A stretch of 64,000 nt of DNA from Furfurilactobacillus curtus (GCF_045862785.1 NZ_BQXO01000004.1:62001-126000); one strand, 5' to 3'; positions 1-9,452 are shown, counted from the stretch's first letter. Program-made: numbers and translations. Notes: generated by a model not told the origin, from the sequence alone.

Positions 1-1
1 A

Positions 2-1072
2 CGATTGCAATTAGCGATCGTAATCGCTTCATTCATCATTGGAATGTCTCTGTTCTTCGAAGTCGGCTTGGTTTTGTTGACCCCCATTGTCTTCGCTGTT
101 GCCTTAGAAGCAGAAGTACCATTCTTATACCTTGGTCTGTCAATGGCAGCTGCCTTATCGGCAACACAAGGTTTCTTACCACCCCAACCAGCCCCCACTG
201 CTGTGTCGACAGCCCTCGGTGCAAACACCGGGATGGTCTTGTTACTTGGTATTATTGTTGCGATTCCTTGTGTGATCATCGCCGGGCCTGTCTTTACCCG
301 GATCATGCAACGCCTTCAACCAGACGTCTTTGTCATCAAAAAGGAATTACCAGCTTTTGGTGAGGTGAAGGAATACAAGCTTAATGAAACACCTAGTTTC
401 GGCTTAGCAGCCTTGACTTCCCTCTTCCCAGTTATCTTCATGGCTATTTCAACCATTTATACCATGACCGTATTACATGGTGTCAAACCGGTTCATCCCC
501 ATGGATTTGCCTCGATTATGATCATGCTCGGTGATCCAGTCATTGCGATGGTCATTTCCCTATTATTTGCAATTTGGTCCATGGGCTTTCATCGTAGTCG
601 GACAATGAAACAAATTAGTGGCACGATTGAAGATGCCATCAAGTCGATTGCGATGTTACTGATGGTGATTGGCGGTGGTGCAGCCTTCAAACAGGTCCTC
701 ATTGATGGTGGTGTCGGCAAAGCCGTGCAGCAGCTAATGGCTCATTCTAGTCTTTCACCGCTCTTATTGGGCTGGTTGATTGCGGTAATCTTGCGGGTTG
801 CGCTAGGATCTGCAACAGTCGCTGGAATGACAGCCGCTGGTCTAGTCGTACCACTCATGCACGCGGCAGGTGCTGATCCAGCTTTGATGGCACTCGCCAT
901 TGGCGCCGGCTCACTAGCCGCCTCCCACGTCAACGATGCTGGTTTTTGGATGTTCTCCGAATACTTCGATCTTTCTGTGAAACAGACATTAAGTATCTGG
1001 ACGGTCTTAGAAACAATTATTTCAGTAGTCGGTTTGTTAATGGTTTTATTGTTGAACATCGTGTTACATTAA
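2..1072 (+). CDS. GntP-family gluconate/organic-acid:H+ symporter, 3' part
   Basis: Integral membrane permease that imports gluconate or a related sugar acid. The frame is open from the window edge, so about 90 N-terminal residues of a ~450-aa family protein are missing; the visible part covers about 356 codons. Seen: many hydrophobic segments and the loop motif QGFLPPQPAPTA, close to the GntP signature HGFLPPHPGPTA, plus a SHVNDAGFW motif near the C terminus, typical of GntP/DsdX-type carriers. It is followed by a bidirectional terminator and faces a convergent minus-strand gene. The exact substrate cannot be read from sequence, because GntP members also carry D-serine and other acids. Confidence 0.85.
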   Translation, partial: RLQLAIVIASFIIGMSLFFEVGLVLLTPIVFAVALEAEVPFLYLGLSMAAALSATQGFLPPQPAPTAVSTALGANTGMVLLLGIIVAIPCVIIAGPVFTRIMQRLQPDVFVIKKELPAFGEVKEYKLNETPSFGLAALTSLFPVIFMAISTIYTMTVLHGVKPVHPHGFASIMIMLGDPVIAMVISLLFAIWSMGFHRSRTMKQISGTIEDAIKSIAMLLMVIGGGAAFKQVLIDGGVGKAVQQLMAHSSLSPLLLGWLIAVILRVALGSATVAGMTAAGLVVPLMHAAGADPALMALAIGAGSLAASHVNDAGFWMFSEYFDLSVKQTLSIWTVLETIISVVGLLMVLLLNIVLH

Positions 1073-1084
1073 TAATTCATAATC

Positions 1085-1128
1085 AAAAAAGATCAGCTCG
1101 ATTTCAAAATCGAACTGATCTTTTTTTT
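1085..1128. terminator. Bidirectional rho-independent terminator
   Basis: A long hairpin (arms starting GATCAGCTCGATTT, mirrored with one mismatch, loop CAA) lies between A6 on the left and T8 on the right. It can stop both the + strand permease and the convergent minus-strand DUF2207 gene. Confidence 0.85.
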
Positions 1129-1156
1129 CGGGCGTCTTCATCCTTGTACTTAGCCA

Positions 1157-2971
1157 TTAAAAAGCACCACCACCGGATCCGCCACCAAAGCCGCCAGAAC
1201 TACCACCTGAAAAGCCACCAGAACCACCACTGCTACTGGACAGGGCGCTGCTACTAGCAGAAATGGAATTAGAAAAGGTGCCAGTAAATGCCTGATCGAA
1301 ATTAATCGAGTGATTGCCAAAACCATAATAATATGGGAACAAAATTCCAGTGGTGGCAATTGTAGCTGCTCCGAAATCGTTGGCCACGGCTTGGGTCACC
1401 TGCTTAGCCAATCCAAAAGCCGCCGCGTACGGTAACAACTGCTCCCATAAAATTAAGTCGCCAACCTCGGCTGTATTGAAATGTCCCACATCACGAAGCA
1501 TTCGTTTAAGCCCTCGAAGCTCGTTAACCAGCTGATCGCCATCAGCGGTGTATCGATTGATCCGTTGCCGTTGCCAAATGATGATTACGGTTAATAATCC
1601 TGCAAAGACAGCTAGTCCCAACCACCATACCAACTTAATCTGAGCAGGACCGGCCCCAATTAGGAGCGCCGCTAACCCAGCTAAAGCAAGATTGCCAATT
1701 AATAACGCTAAGAGCCAGCGACGAACGCCAAGATTATGTCCATCTTCATAAGTGGCCACTTGGTCGGAAATACGGCGTTGCCATTGTAGGAAATGCTGCT
1801 GTAAATGGCCTTTTTGATCTCTTTTACCATATTTTTCAACCGCCACCATCGTAACTTGATCACCATCGCCAATGTGTTTAATCATAAACTCGGTTAGTGG
1901 TTCATCGATAGGCTGTTGACCAACTTTAGCCAACACATAGGTATTGTCGTCTGAAGTTAATGTGACGGCCTTTTTGGCGACTAATTGAAGCAATTCGCCC
2001 GTATAACCACGTGAATCAGCTTCTTTATGATTGACCAAACTTTCTGCGACAGCCGGACCAACGTGAGGAACTTCATACCAGTGATGAATCGGAACTAATG
2101 GTGCATGACGGTGAATCGGTCGCCGCCACAGGTAAATTACTGTGCCAACTAATGAAACAAGCATTATTCCCAAAACAATACTGATCATGACATATATCGT
2201 ATGTCGTGCCCGAACACGTTTTGCATTTGCTCGCTTGGCCAACGCCCTCTCCTGGCGTTGTACTTGTGCTTTTACCGCCCGATCAACCTGATTAGGATTG
2301 TTGGGCGTGACAGAAGTTGGAAACAATAAATCAGTCTCAATGAATTGATTTGCCGGATTATTAGCCAAGGTTAACTTCATTTGCCCAGCTTTTCGATTAA
2401 CCGTTGTGTGACCAGCTAATGGGCCATGCGCCCATGCCTGTAATGTAGCAACATTTTGTTGGGGCAATTGAATGATGATTTTGACATTACTTAACGATTG
2501 ATCCCAACCACTGCCAATCACCTTCCAATTTAGTCGAGCAGTGTCTCGATAGTTGGTCACGACCCCGTTAAGTCGATAGCGATAGGTGAACGTCGCCGTG
2601 GCGTCCTCGATACTGTGATAAACTTTTAACTTCATGACTGACGCACTTTTTGTCACACTAAACGAATTATTTTCCCCAGTAGCACTCGCTGCTAATGGTA
2701 TCGCCCGATCGTTATGATTCTGCACCGTTACCGTGGGATCGCTGACACCCTTGATCCCCTTCAAGTCCTGATTATAGAAAACGCCATGGAAAGATCCATC
2801 GAATTGATAGGTGATCTGCTGTTGGACTTCAGCATCTCCATTAGCCAACACATCGATATAAACATCATACCGTTTAATGTCGTACGAATCTGCCCGTCCG
2901 ATCAACGTCCCCACCATTAATAGCAAGACGGTTATCGTTAGACTCAGCACGCTCCTGGTTAATTTTCTCAT
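1157..2971 (-). CDS. DUF2207 domain membrane protein with Gly/Ser-rich tail
   Basis: 604-aa membrane protein of unknown function. Seen: an N-terminal signal/TM segment (about residues 6-27), an extracytoplasmic DUF2207-like region to about 260, a TM near 265-290 (start YVMISIVLGIMLVS), a cytoplasmic domain, two more TMs near 420-470, and a low-complexity tail of about 40 residues rich in Ser then Gly (GGSSGGFGGGSGGG). The ATG is preceded by a GGGGG-type ribosome site. This architecture is usual for the DUF2207/YciQ-like family. The family has no proven role, so envelope function is only an inference. Confidence 0.8.
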   Translation of the reverse strand: MRKLTRSVLSLTITVLLLMVGTLIGRADSYDIKRYDVYIDVLANGDAEVQQQITYQFDGSFHGVFYNQDLKGIKGVSDPTVTVQNHNDRAIPLAASATGENNSFSVTKSASVMKLKVYHSIEDATATFTYRYRLNGVVTNYRDTARLNWKVIGSGWDQSLSNVKIIIQLPQQNVATLQAWAHGPLAGHTTVNRKAGQMKLTLANNPANQFIETDLLFPTSVTPNNPNQVDRAVKAQVQRQERALAKRANAKRVRARHTIYVMISIVLGIMLVSLVGTVIYLWRRPIHRHAPLVPIHHWYEVPHVGPAVAESLVNHKEADSRGYTGELLQLVAKKAVTLTSDDNTYVLAKVGQQPIDEPLTEFMIKHIGDGDQVTMVAVEKYGKRDQKGHLQQHFLQWQRRISDQVATYEDGHNLGVRRWLLALLIGNLALAGLAALLIGAGPAQIKLVWWLGLAVFAGLLTVIIIWQRQRINRYTADGDQLVNELRGLKRMLRDVGHFNTAEVGDLILWEQLLPYAAAFGLAKQVTQAVANDFGAATIATTGILFPYYYGFGNHSINFDQAFTGTFSNSISASSSALSSSSGGSGGFSGGSSGGFGGGSGGGAF

Positions 2972-3070
2972 CGCTATCCCCCGTCATGATTCACTTAGTT
3001 TAAGTGTACCATGCCTGAATCCTGCTTGAGCTAAATTCGAATGATTGTTATCAAAGGTTCGTAGCTCTAA

Positions 3071-3279
3071 CTATTTAACGCTCTTCGTTAAGAAGTCTGA
3101 CAAGTGTGCTTGCTCCTTGATCTGATTGGGCCAATAAAATTCCATGGGCCCATATAAATCACCGCTCCCAACCGCCACCTTAACTGAAATCGACTGGTGA
3201 GCATAGCATAGTTCACTCGAAACATCATAAAATTAAGCTTGTAAACGATGCCAAATTCGGACGCTTCTCCAAATTCATG
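3071..3279 (-). pseudogene. 3' remnant of an unidentified gene, frameshifted
   Basis: On the minus strand a protein-like stretch of about 69 codons ends at a TAG (3071-3073). The first part reads HEFGEASEFGIVYKLNF, then the frame is lost in a T4 run near 3230. One extra T would join it to YDVSSELCYAHQSISVKV, which continues through GDLYGPMEFYWPNQ and ends LSDFLTKSVK. There is no start codon with a ribosome site, and stops lie immediately upstream in the first frame. It follows the rlmD terminator directly. The parent family is not recognised. It could instead be a chance open stretch, but residue composition argues for a real decayed gene. Confidence 0.45.
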
Positions 3280-3291
3280 CTACCCACTTAA

Positions 3292-3330
3292 AAACCGTTG
3301 CTAGCCAGACGTCTTGGCTAACAACGGTTT
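3292..3330 (-). terminator. Rho-independent terminator after rlmD
   Basis: Long stem with arms AAACCGTTG-TAGCCA and TGGCTA-CAACGGTTT around a GACGTCT loop. On the minus strand it is followed by a T run, just downstream of the methyltransferase stop. Confidence 0.8.
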
Positions 3331-3357
3331 AAAATTTATCTTCACTTATCGGCTTGT

Positions 3358-4725
3358 CTAATCTTTGACAAGCACAGTCACACTTTCAATATGTGTGGTT
3401 TGAGGAAATTGATCAACCGGTTGAATTGGTCCATCTACATGGTACCCACGGGCCATAAATTGTTGCACATCGCGCACCAACGTAGCTGGATTACAGCTAA
3501 TATAGACAATCCGTTGCGGATTAACTTTCGCTGCTGCTTCAATAAATTCTTCGGCCAGGCCCTTACGTGGTGGATCAACCATGATGACATCAGGCTTTAA
3601 CCCGGCTTCTTGCCACCGTGCCATTTGAGTCTCCGCTTTAGCAACCACAAATTTAACATTGTCAATATGGTTCAAGTTGGCATTTGTTTTAGCGTCGCCA
3701 ATCGCAGCAGACACAATCTCGACCCCATAAACTTCTTTGGCGTGGCTAGCAACTGCCAGAGAAATGGTGCCAATACCACAATAGGCATCAATCACTGTTT
3801 CGTTGCCTGTCAATTGTGCTTTTTCAATCGCCAGTTGATAGAGTCGTTCAGTTTGCTGCGGATTTACTTGATAAAATGAATGCGCAGAAATTTCAAACGT
3901 CAACCCCATCAGCTGATCATGAATCACTGGACTACCAAAATGAACGCGATCAACATCCCCGAGCAACACGTTGGTTGGTTTCGGATTGACATTTTGAATA
4001 ATACTCTTAACTTCTGGCAATGCTTTAGTAATGGCAGCGACTAATTCGTTAACCATTGATAGTTTATGGGCTCGAGTCACGATGACAATCATCATTTCGT
4101 GACTATAGTAACCGCGCCGAACCATAATTGTTTTTACAACACCCGTGTTGTTGACTTCATCATAGGCATCAAGATGAAACCGTCGTACCAAATCACGAAC
4201 GATCACGATCGCCTCGTCAATTTTAGGATCTTGAATGTAAAAATCTTCAATGGGCACTAATTGATGTGAACCACGACGATAAAAGCCGGTTTCTAGTTGA
4301 CCATTAAGCTCGCGAACTGGAATCTGCGCTTTATTGCGATAATGATACGGGGTTGCCATCCCGATTGTGTCATTAATATTAACGTCTATATGCGCCTTAT
4401 TAAACAATTCAACCATCTGATCATGTTTAAAAATTAATTGTCCTGAGTAACTAAGGTGCTGTAACGGCGCAATGCCGGTTTGTGTATAAGTGACATCAAC
4501 ATTGTCCACGCGTTGGGGACTTTGTTCAATAAATTTAACCACGCGACCAAAAGCGTACGACTTGGCCACCTTAGTTACGGCAAAAACAACCTGTTCATCA
4601 GGCAATGCGTTGGCGATAAAGATCGGAAAATCATCGATTTTGGCGACCCCCATGCCCTGATAGGTTAGATCCATAATTTTGCCAGTGTATGTTTCATTCT
4701 TCGTAACAGGTGCTGTAAATTTCAT
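3358..4725 (-). CDS. rlmD: 23S rRNA (uracil-C5)-methyltransferase, RlmD/RlmCD type
   Basis: SAM-dependent enzyme that methylates uracil C5 in 23S rRNA (U1939 and/or U747 in the family). Seen: an N-terminal TRAM domain (about residues 8-65), a Rossmann methyltransferase domain with DAYCGIGTISLA (SAM loop), DPPRKG, and the catalytic cysteine in YISCNPATL near the C terminus. 455 aa is normal. The region that holds the [4Fe-4S] cysteines in E. coli RlmD reads QTGIAPLQHLSY here, so those cysteines are absent. Site specificity cannot be assigned. Single gene with its own terminator. Confidence 0.88.
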   Translation of the reverse strand: MKFTAPVTKNETYTGKIMDLTYQGMGVAKIDDFPIFIANALPDEQVVFAVTKVAKSYAFGRVVKFIEQSPQRVDNVDVTYTQTGIAPLQHLSYSGQLIFKHDQMVELFNKAHIDVNINDTIGMATPYHYRNKAQIPVRELNGQLETGFYRRGSHQLVPIEDFYIQDPKIDEAIVIVRDLVRRFHLDAYDEVNNTGVVKTIMVRRGYYSHEMMIVIVTRAHKLSMVNELVAAITKALPEVKSIIQNVNPKPTNVLLGDVDRVHFGSPVIHDQLMGLTFEISAHSFYQVNPQQTERLYQLAIEKAQLTGNETVIDAYCGIGTISLAVASHAKEVYGVEIVSAAIGDAKTNANLNHIDNVKFVVAKAETQMARWQEAGLKPDVIMVDPPRKGLAEEFIEAAAKVNPQRIVYISCNPATLVRDVQQFMARGYHVDGPIQPVDQFPQTTHIESVTVLVKD

Positions 4726-5037
4726 TCTAAAGGTTCCTTTCGACTGTTTCGACGGTCATCAGTTGGAAAAAATAACCTTGTTAGTGTAACGCAAAAGCGC
4801 TTGGGACAAAAGCAAAACATAAATGCCATTTTTAATTTGAATAAACAAACACGGGACATTAGCCGAGTGACACCGCGTCTAGTGCATGTCATTGGCTGAT
4901 GCCCCGTTCATTTAAAAAACGCGATTGCCAGACCCCGAATCCAGTGCATAATCAACAACCACAGCCGAGCAAATTCGCCAAATTGCGATTGTCAGTTGCG
5001 GCTCGGACTCAAACAGGTCCGACTCCCGCTCACTTAA
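4726..5037. other. 312-bp intergenic stretch with hairpin element A
   Basis: Between dgkB and rlmD. It contains repeat element A (4803-4907), a second hairpin near 5009-5030 (TCGGAC / GTCCGA arms) close to the dgkB stop that may end dgkB transcription, and about 70 bp upstream of rlmD for its promoter. No gene is supported. Confidence 0.5.
4803..4907. repeat. Intergenic repeat element, copy A (GACAAAAG + hairpin)
   Basis: GGGACAAAAG is followed after about 40 AT-rich bases by a stem ACGGGACATTAGCC / GGCTGATGCCCCGT. Two similar arrangements occur at 11795-11868 and 24165-24234, each 3' of a gene. Stem sequences differ but keep a CGGGAC or CGGAAC core. Confidence 0.45.
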
Positions 5038-6063
5038 TTATGCCTTCATTTCTGAATCAGTCTGAGTCTGCGGTAATTTATCCACCTCTTCAACAAACTT
5101 ACGTGCGTCGGCCTCAATTGCCCGGTCTTCACCGGTAATTTGTTCATCAGGAATCGCGTCTAGATCCGCGAACATTTCGATGTGTTGCTTATGATCGATA
5201 AACGTCATCGGCGCGTCCCCACCATACTCACCATCCAAATTAATCATCATTCGATCATTTTGGTCTAACGGTTTGGCAATGACCTTGCGTGTTTTTTTAT
5301 AAATAATATGTGGATCGTTAATATGGCGCCCACCGTTAAGCACTAACGTCATCAGCCGCAAAAGCTGAGGCATGCTCGCTGTTTTCACGATCAAAAGACT
5401 AAATTTGCCGTCATCTAAGGACGCTTCAGGTACGATTTGTTCAAAACCACCAATGGAGTTGGTTAAGCCCAACAGAAACATGGAAGCTTCACCCTCAAAT
5501 TTACCATCATCGTACTCAATCGACATCTGTATTGGTTTAATCTGTGGCAACAACTCAGCCCCTTTAACCAAATAAGCTAAATAGCCAAAAATTGTTTTCA
5601 TATCCGACGGCACGTCATAAGTTAGTTCCGTCAGCAAACCGCCACCAGCGATGTTAATAAAATACGTATCACCAGCTTGGCCAATGTCCATCTTGACCGT
5701 CTGATTTTTTAAAACGACTTTAGCCGCCGCTAGCGGTTCATCACGTGGAATCCGCAAGGCACGCGCATAGTCATTAGTGGTCCCAGCTGGAATAATCGCC
5801 ATCTTCGGTCGTTTTCTGAGGTTCGCAATGCCGTTGACGACCTCATTAATCGTCCCATCACCGCCGGCAGCCACGATCAAATCGAAGCCAGCTTTAGCGG
5901 CACGCCGCGCTTCATTTTTGGCAGAATTGGCCGCTGGCGTGGTCGCAAACGCGCTGGTTTCATAGCCAGCCTGCTCAAAAACATTTAAAATATCGATCAA
6001 ATCCCGCTTCAAAGCCTCTCGACCAGAAGTCGGATTATAAATCACCCGTGCGCGTTGTGCCAT
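5038..6063 (-). CDS. dgkB: Diacylglycerol kinase, soluble DgkB type
   Basis: Phosphorylates diacylglycerol released during lipoteichoic acid synthesis back to phosphatidic acid. Seen: the DAGK catalytic domain with IYNPTSGRE at the N terminus, the nucleotide loop AAGGDGTINEVVNG near residue 75, and GTTNDYARAL. The start is placed at 6063 because a GGAGGAG site lies 6 nt upstream, giving 341 aa; an in-frame upstream extension has no ribosome site. It lies just downstream of gatCAB on the same strand, a common order in this group. Confidence 0.9.
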   Translation of the reverse strand: MAQRARVIYNPTSGREALKRDLIDILNVFEQAGYETSAFATTPAANSAKNEARRAAKAGFDLIVAAGGDGTINEVVNGIANLRKRPKMAIIPAGTTNDYARALRIPRDEPLAAAKVVLKNQTVKMDIGQAGDTYFINIAGGGLLTELTYDVPSDMKTIFGYLAYLVKGAELLPQIKPIQMSIEYDDGKFEGEASMFLLGLTNSIGGFEQIVPEASLDDGKFSLLIVKTASMPQLLRLMTLVLNGGRHINDPHIIYKKTRKVIAKPLDQNDRMMINLDGEYGGDAPMTFIDHKQHIEMFADLDAIPDEQITGEDRAIEADARKFVEEVDKLPQTQTDSEMKA

Positions 6064-6106
6064 CGTTGCTCCTCCAATAAACCAAGATCTAATTATTGCT
6101 ATGTAC

Positions 6107-6136
6107 AAGCCTCGCTATAAATGCATAACGAGGCTT
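6107..6136. terminator. Hairpin between gatB and dgkB
   Basis: Arms AAGCCTCG and CGAGGCTT with AT-rich inner part. There is no long T run on the minus strand, so it may only attenuate readthrough from gatCAB into dgkB. Confidence 0.4.
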
Positions 6137-6171
6137 TATTGTAACGGTTATTTATCAATTAAACAATCAGC

Positions 6172-7599
6172 TTAACGGGCATTTAAGGAAGCCATTAACA
6201 ATTGATTGACTACTTTCGGATTGGCCTGACCGTGCGTTTGCTTCATGATTTGACCAACCAAGAAGCCAACTGCTCGATCTTTCCCATTTTTGAAGTCAAC
6301 AACCGACTGTTCATTGGCATCGAGCACGCCATCAATAATTGGCTGTAATTGTTCGGGATCAGAGAGTTGCACTAAACCGTGTGCTTTAACGTAGGCCCCC
6401 GGTTCTTCACCTTTCGTAATGGCTACGAAAACTTTTTTAGCCATCTTTGAAGAAATTGTACCATCCATTTGTAACTTGATCATGCCGGCTAAATTGGCTG
6501 GCGTCAGCTTAGTTTCCTGCAAATCCGATTTATTATCATTCAGATATGCATTGACATCGCCTTGTAAGTAGTTCGAAGTCAATTTAGCATCGGCCCCGGC
6601 TGTGACTGTGGCTTCAAAGAAATCTGCCATTTCTTTTGTCTGCGTCAATACCATCGCGTCATAATCTGTCAAGCCTAAGTCGTTGACATATCGTTGACGC
6701 CGTTTTTCAGGCATTTCAGGCATCGTTGCTTGAATTTGGGCAATCCAGTCATCCGCAATTTCAACATTAGGAATATCCGGTTCTGGGAAGTAACGATAAT
6801 CATCGGCGCCTTCCTTCACCCGCATTAAGATCGTTTCATTGGTGTTCTCATCATAGCGACGCGTCTCTTGTTGAATTTTACCACCAGATAACAGGACCTG
6901 TTGCTGGCGCTTTTCTTCAAACTGAAGGCCCTTGCGCACGTAGTTAAACGAGTTCAAGTTCTTTAACTCTGTCTTCGTGCCATATTGATCTGAACCGTAT
7001 GGGCGAATCGAAATATTCACATCAACCCGCATTGAGCCTTCTTCCATTTTTACATCGGAGACGCCAGTGAATTGAATGCGTTGACGCAAGATTTCCAAAT
7101 AAGCATAAGCTTCATCTGGCGAGGCAATATCAGGCTTTGAAACAATTTCAATCAAGGGTGTACCTTGCCGGTTCAAATCAACGTAAGAATAGCCATTAGG
7201 ATTATGCGTGTTTTTACCAGCATCTTCTTCGATGTGCATCTCGGCAATACCGATTTTTTTCTTCTGCCCGTCAACGTCAATTTCAATCCAACCGTTTTCA
7301 GCTAATGGCACATCAGATTGAGAAATCTGATAGGCCTTGGGATTGTCAGGATAGAAGTAATTCTTCCGATCAAAATGGGTATGCTGATTAATCTTGGCAT
7401 GTAAAGCCAAGGCAGCGCGCATGCCATATTCAACGACACCTTTGTTTGGCGTCGGCAAAACCCCAGGATAACCCCAGTCAATTACATTAGTGTTCGCATT
7501 AGGTTCGTCTCCGAATTCAACTGGTGACGGACTAAAAATTTTGGAATTGGTTTTTAACTCAACATGGACTTCAAGCCCAATGGTCGTTTCGAAATTCAT
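6172..7599 (-). CDS. gatB: Asp/Glu-tRNA amidotransferase subunit B
   Basis: Kinase/tRNA-binding subunit of GatCAB, which converts Glu-tRNA(Gln) (and Asp-tRNA(Asn)) to the amide form. Seen: N-terminal GLEVHVELKTNSKIFSPSP and the conserved FDRKNYFYPDNPKAYQISQ block, with a C-terminal GatB/Yqey tail (about 330-475). 475 aa is full length. Its ATG overlaps the gatA stop as TAATG, so translation is probably coupled. Confidence 0.97.
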   Translation of the reverse strand: MNFETTIGLEVHVELKTNSKIFSPSPVEFGDEPNANTNVIDWGYPGVLPTPNKGVVEYGMRAALALHAKINQHTHFDRKNYFYPDNPKAYQISQSDVPLAENGWIEIDVDGQKKKIGIAEMHIEEDAGKNTHNPNGYSYVDLNRQGTPLIEIVSKPDIASPDEAYAYLEILRQRIQFTGVSDVKMEEGSMRVDVNISIRPYGSDQYGTKTELKNLNSFNYVRKGLQFEEKRQQQVLLSGGKIQQETRRYDENTNETILMRVKEGADDYRYFPEPDIPNVEIADDWIAQIQATMPEMPEKRRQRYVNDLGLTDYDAMVLTQTKEMADFFEATVTAGADAKLTSNYLQGDVNAYLNDNKSDLQETKLTPANLAGMIKLQMDGTISSKMAKKVFVAITKGEEPGAYVKAHGLVQLSDPEQLQPIIDGVLDANEQSVVDFKNGKDRAVGFLVGQIMKQTHGQANPKVVNQLLMASLNAR

Positions 7600-9068
7600 T
7601 AAGCCTGACCTCCTTCATTCAACGTTGGTTTTAGCGTGTGAAATTCAGTGCTCTGTTCAAAGGCATAGGCAGCATTCAAGACCCGGGTTTCATCAAATGC
7701 CTGACCAATAATCTGCAGTCCAACCGGTAGGCCATCAACCAAGCCTGCAGGCACAGAAATGGAAGGAAGCCCGGCTAAATTAGCAGGGACGGTTAGCATG
7801 TCGTTCATGTACATGGTCATTGGGTCTTTAGTCTCTTCACCGATGCCAAAAGCTGGCGTCGGTGCTGTTGGGCCAACGATTAAATCATAGTCGGCAAAAA
7901 CTCGTTTAAAGTCTTCAATGATCAATGTTCGAATCTTGGCTGCTTTCATAAAGAAGGCATCAAATGCGCCGGCCGATAAGGCAAACGTCCCCAACATGAT
8001 CCGGCGCTTAACTTCATCGCCGAAACCTTCCGACCGAGTCTTAACATACAGTTCTTCCAAGTTCTTCGCATCACTTGTCCGGTAACCATAACGAATGCCA
8101 TCAAAACGTTGCAAATTAGAGGATGCTTCTGATGGTGCCAAAATGTAGTACGCCTGAATTCCGTGGGTGCTATGAGGCAAACTAACTTCGTCTACTTTCG
8201 CCCCTAGCTGTTCGAGCTGTTTAACTGCTGAACGAATTTGATCACGAACACCAGCATCAATGCCATCGGCCAAGAATTCCTTTGGTACACCAATCTTTAA
8301 GCCCTTAATATCACCAGTTAGACCGGCAACATAATCGGGTACTGGTTGACTGGAGGATGTGGCATCGCGCTCATCACGACCAGCTAGAACCTGTAACATT
8401 GCAGCTGCATCGGTAACATTCGCCGTCATCGGCCCAATCTGATCCAATGAAGAAGCAAAGGCAATTAATCCCCAACGACTAATACGGCCGTATGTTGGTT
8501 TAAGCCCCACGATTCCATTGAACGCAGCTGGCTGACGGATCGAACCACCAGTGTCCGAGCCTAGTGAGGCTAAAACATCCCCGGCCGCGACAGTCGCAGC
8601 TGAACCACCTGATGAACCACCAGGAACTTTGGTCGTGTCCCAAGGATTACGCGTTGTCCCGTAAAATGAGGTCTCCGTCGAAGCTCCCATCGCAAATTCA
8701 TCCAGATTGGTCTTTCCGATCGTAATTGCTCCAGCTGCTTGTAAACGTTCCACAACATCCGCGTCATAAACTGGTGTGAAGTTGGCCAGAATTTTTGAAG
8801 ACGCCGTCGTCAATAGTCCCTTTGTCGTAAGGTTATCTTTCAAAGCAACAGGCACACCAGAAAACAGGTTATTAGGGTCAATTCCTGCGGCATCAATCGC
8901 TTGCGCTTGCGCTAAAGCGCCTTCATCATTAACTGTTACATAAGCATTTAATTGGTCTTCATGTTCATGAATATTAGCTAACGTTTGTTTGGTCAATTCA
9001 GTCGCTGATAGTTCTTGCTGCACCAATGCTTGATGCAAATCCGTTAAATTGTCATATGGGCGCGTCAT
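7599..9068 (-). CDS. gatA: Asp/Glu-tRNA amidotransferase subunit A
   Basis: Amidase subunit of GatCAB that releases ammonia from glutamine. The Ser-cisSer-Lys triad is visible: Lys in GVPVALKDNL (about residue 77), GGSSGGSAA (about 150) and the nucleophile in GSDTGGSIRQPA (about 175). 489 aa is typical. Start and stop overlap gatC and gatB by TAATG junctions, making a tight C-A-B operon. Confidence 0.97.
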   Translation of the reverse strand: MTRPYDNLTDLHQALVQQELSATELTKQTLANIHEHEDQLNAYVTVNDEGALAQAQAIDAAGIDPNNLFSGVPVALKDNLTTKGLLTTASSKILANFTPVYDADVVERLQAAGAITIGKTNLDEFAMGASTETSFYGTTRNPWDTTKVPGGSSGGSAATVAAGDVLASLGSDTGGSIRQPAAFNGIVGLKPTYGRISRWGLIAFASSLDQIGPMTANVTDAAAMLQVLAGRDERDATSSSQPVPDYVAGLTGDIKGLKIGVPKEFLADGIDAGVRDQIRSAVKQLEQLGAKVDEVSLPHSTHGIQAYYILAPSEASSNLQRFDGIRYGYRTSDAKNLEELYVKTRSEGFGDEVKRRIMLGTFALSAGAFDAFFMKAAKIRTLIIEDFKRVFADYDLIVGPTAPTPAFGIGEETKDPMTMYMNDMLTVPANLAGLPSISVPAGLVDGLPVGLQIIGQAFDETRVLNAAYAFEQSTEFHTLKPTLNEGGQA

Positions 9069-9379
9069 TAGGCATCCTCACTTTCATCAATAATGGCTGG
9101 TACTTTAATAAAGCCATCTTCAGTATCGGGAGCTTCAGCTAACAACGCCGCCTTTTGGTGGGCATTAACCGCCACATCTTCACGTAAAATGGCCGTTGCA
9201 TCAGCCATGTTCGTCGTTGGTGCCACTTCGTCAGTATTGACCTCATTGAGCCCTTCGATCATTTCAATAATTTCATCAAGTTGACTTGTAAACTTTTGCG
9301 CCTGTTCATCTGTCAGTGACAGTTTTGCAAGCTCGGCCACGTGTTCAACTTCTTCACGTGAAATTGGTTCTACTGCCAT
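9068..9379 (-). CDS. gatC: Asp/Glu-tRNA amidotransferase subunit C
   Basis: Small scaffold subunit (103 aa) that stabilises GatA-GatB. Seen: ISREEVEHVAELAKLSLT at the N terminus, diagnostic for GatC. Two adjacent ATGs exist (9382 and 9379). The second is preferred because the AAGGA site is 6 nt upstream, against 3 nt for the first. First gene of gatCAB. Confidence 0.94.
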   Translation of the reverse strand: MAVEPISREEVEHVAELAKLSLTDEQAQKFTSQLDEIIEMIEGLNEVNTDEVAPTTNMADATAILREDVAVNAHQKAALLAEAPDTEDGFIKVPAIIDESEDA

Positions 9380-9452
9380 CATTAATCCTTCTTTCTCTTG
9401 TAAACTTACAATCAAGTTTGCGTCATGTTAATTAGAGCCCCATATCCCTAAC

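Larger units (their letters stand above)
2972..3357. other. 386-bp intergenic stretch with gene remnant and terminator
   Basis: Between rlmD and the DUF2207 gene. It holds the rlmD terminator (3292-3330), a decayed 3' gene fragment (about 3071-3279, minus) and about 100 bp upstream of the DUF2207 start that should carry its promoter. No intact gene is seen. Confidence 0.6.

Noticed and set aside
1350..1535. Short + strand open frames inside minus-strand genes across the window
   Set aside because: They lie wholly inside strong genes on the other strand, lack ribosome sites and show no family features.
4908..5037. Frame continuing past the dgkB stop with protein-like residues
   Set aside because: About 45 codons follow the TAA in frame, but they cross hairpin sequences and have no independent evidence of coding.
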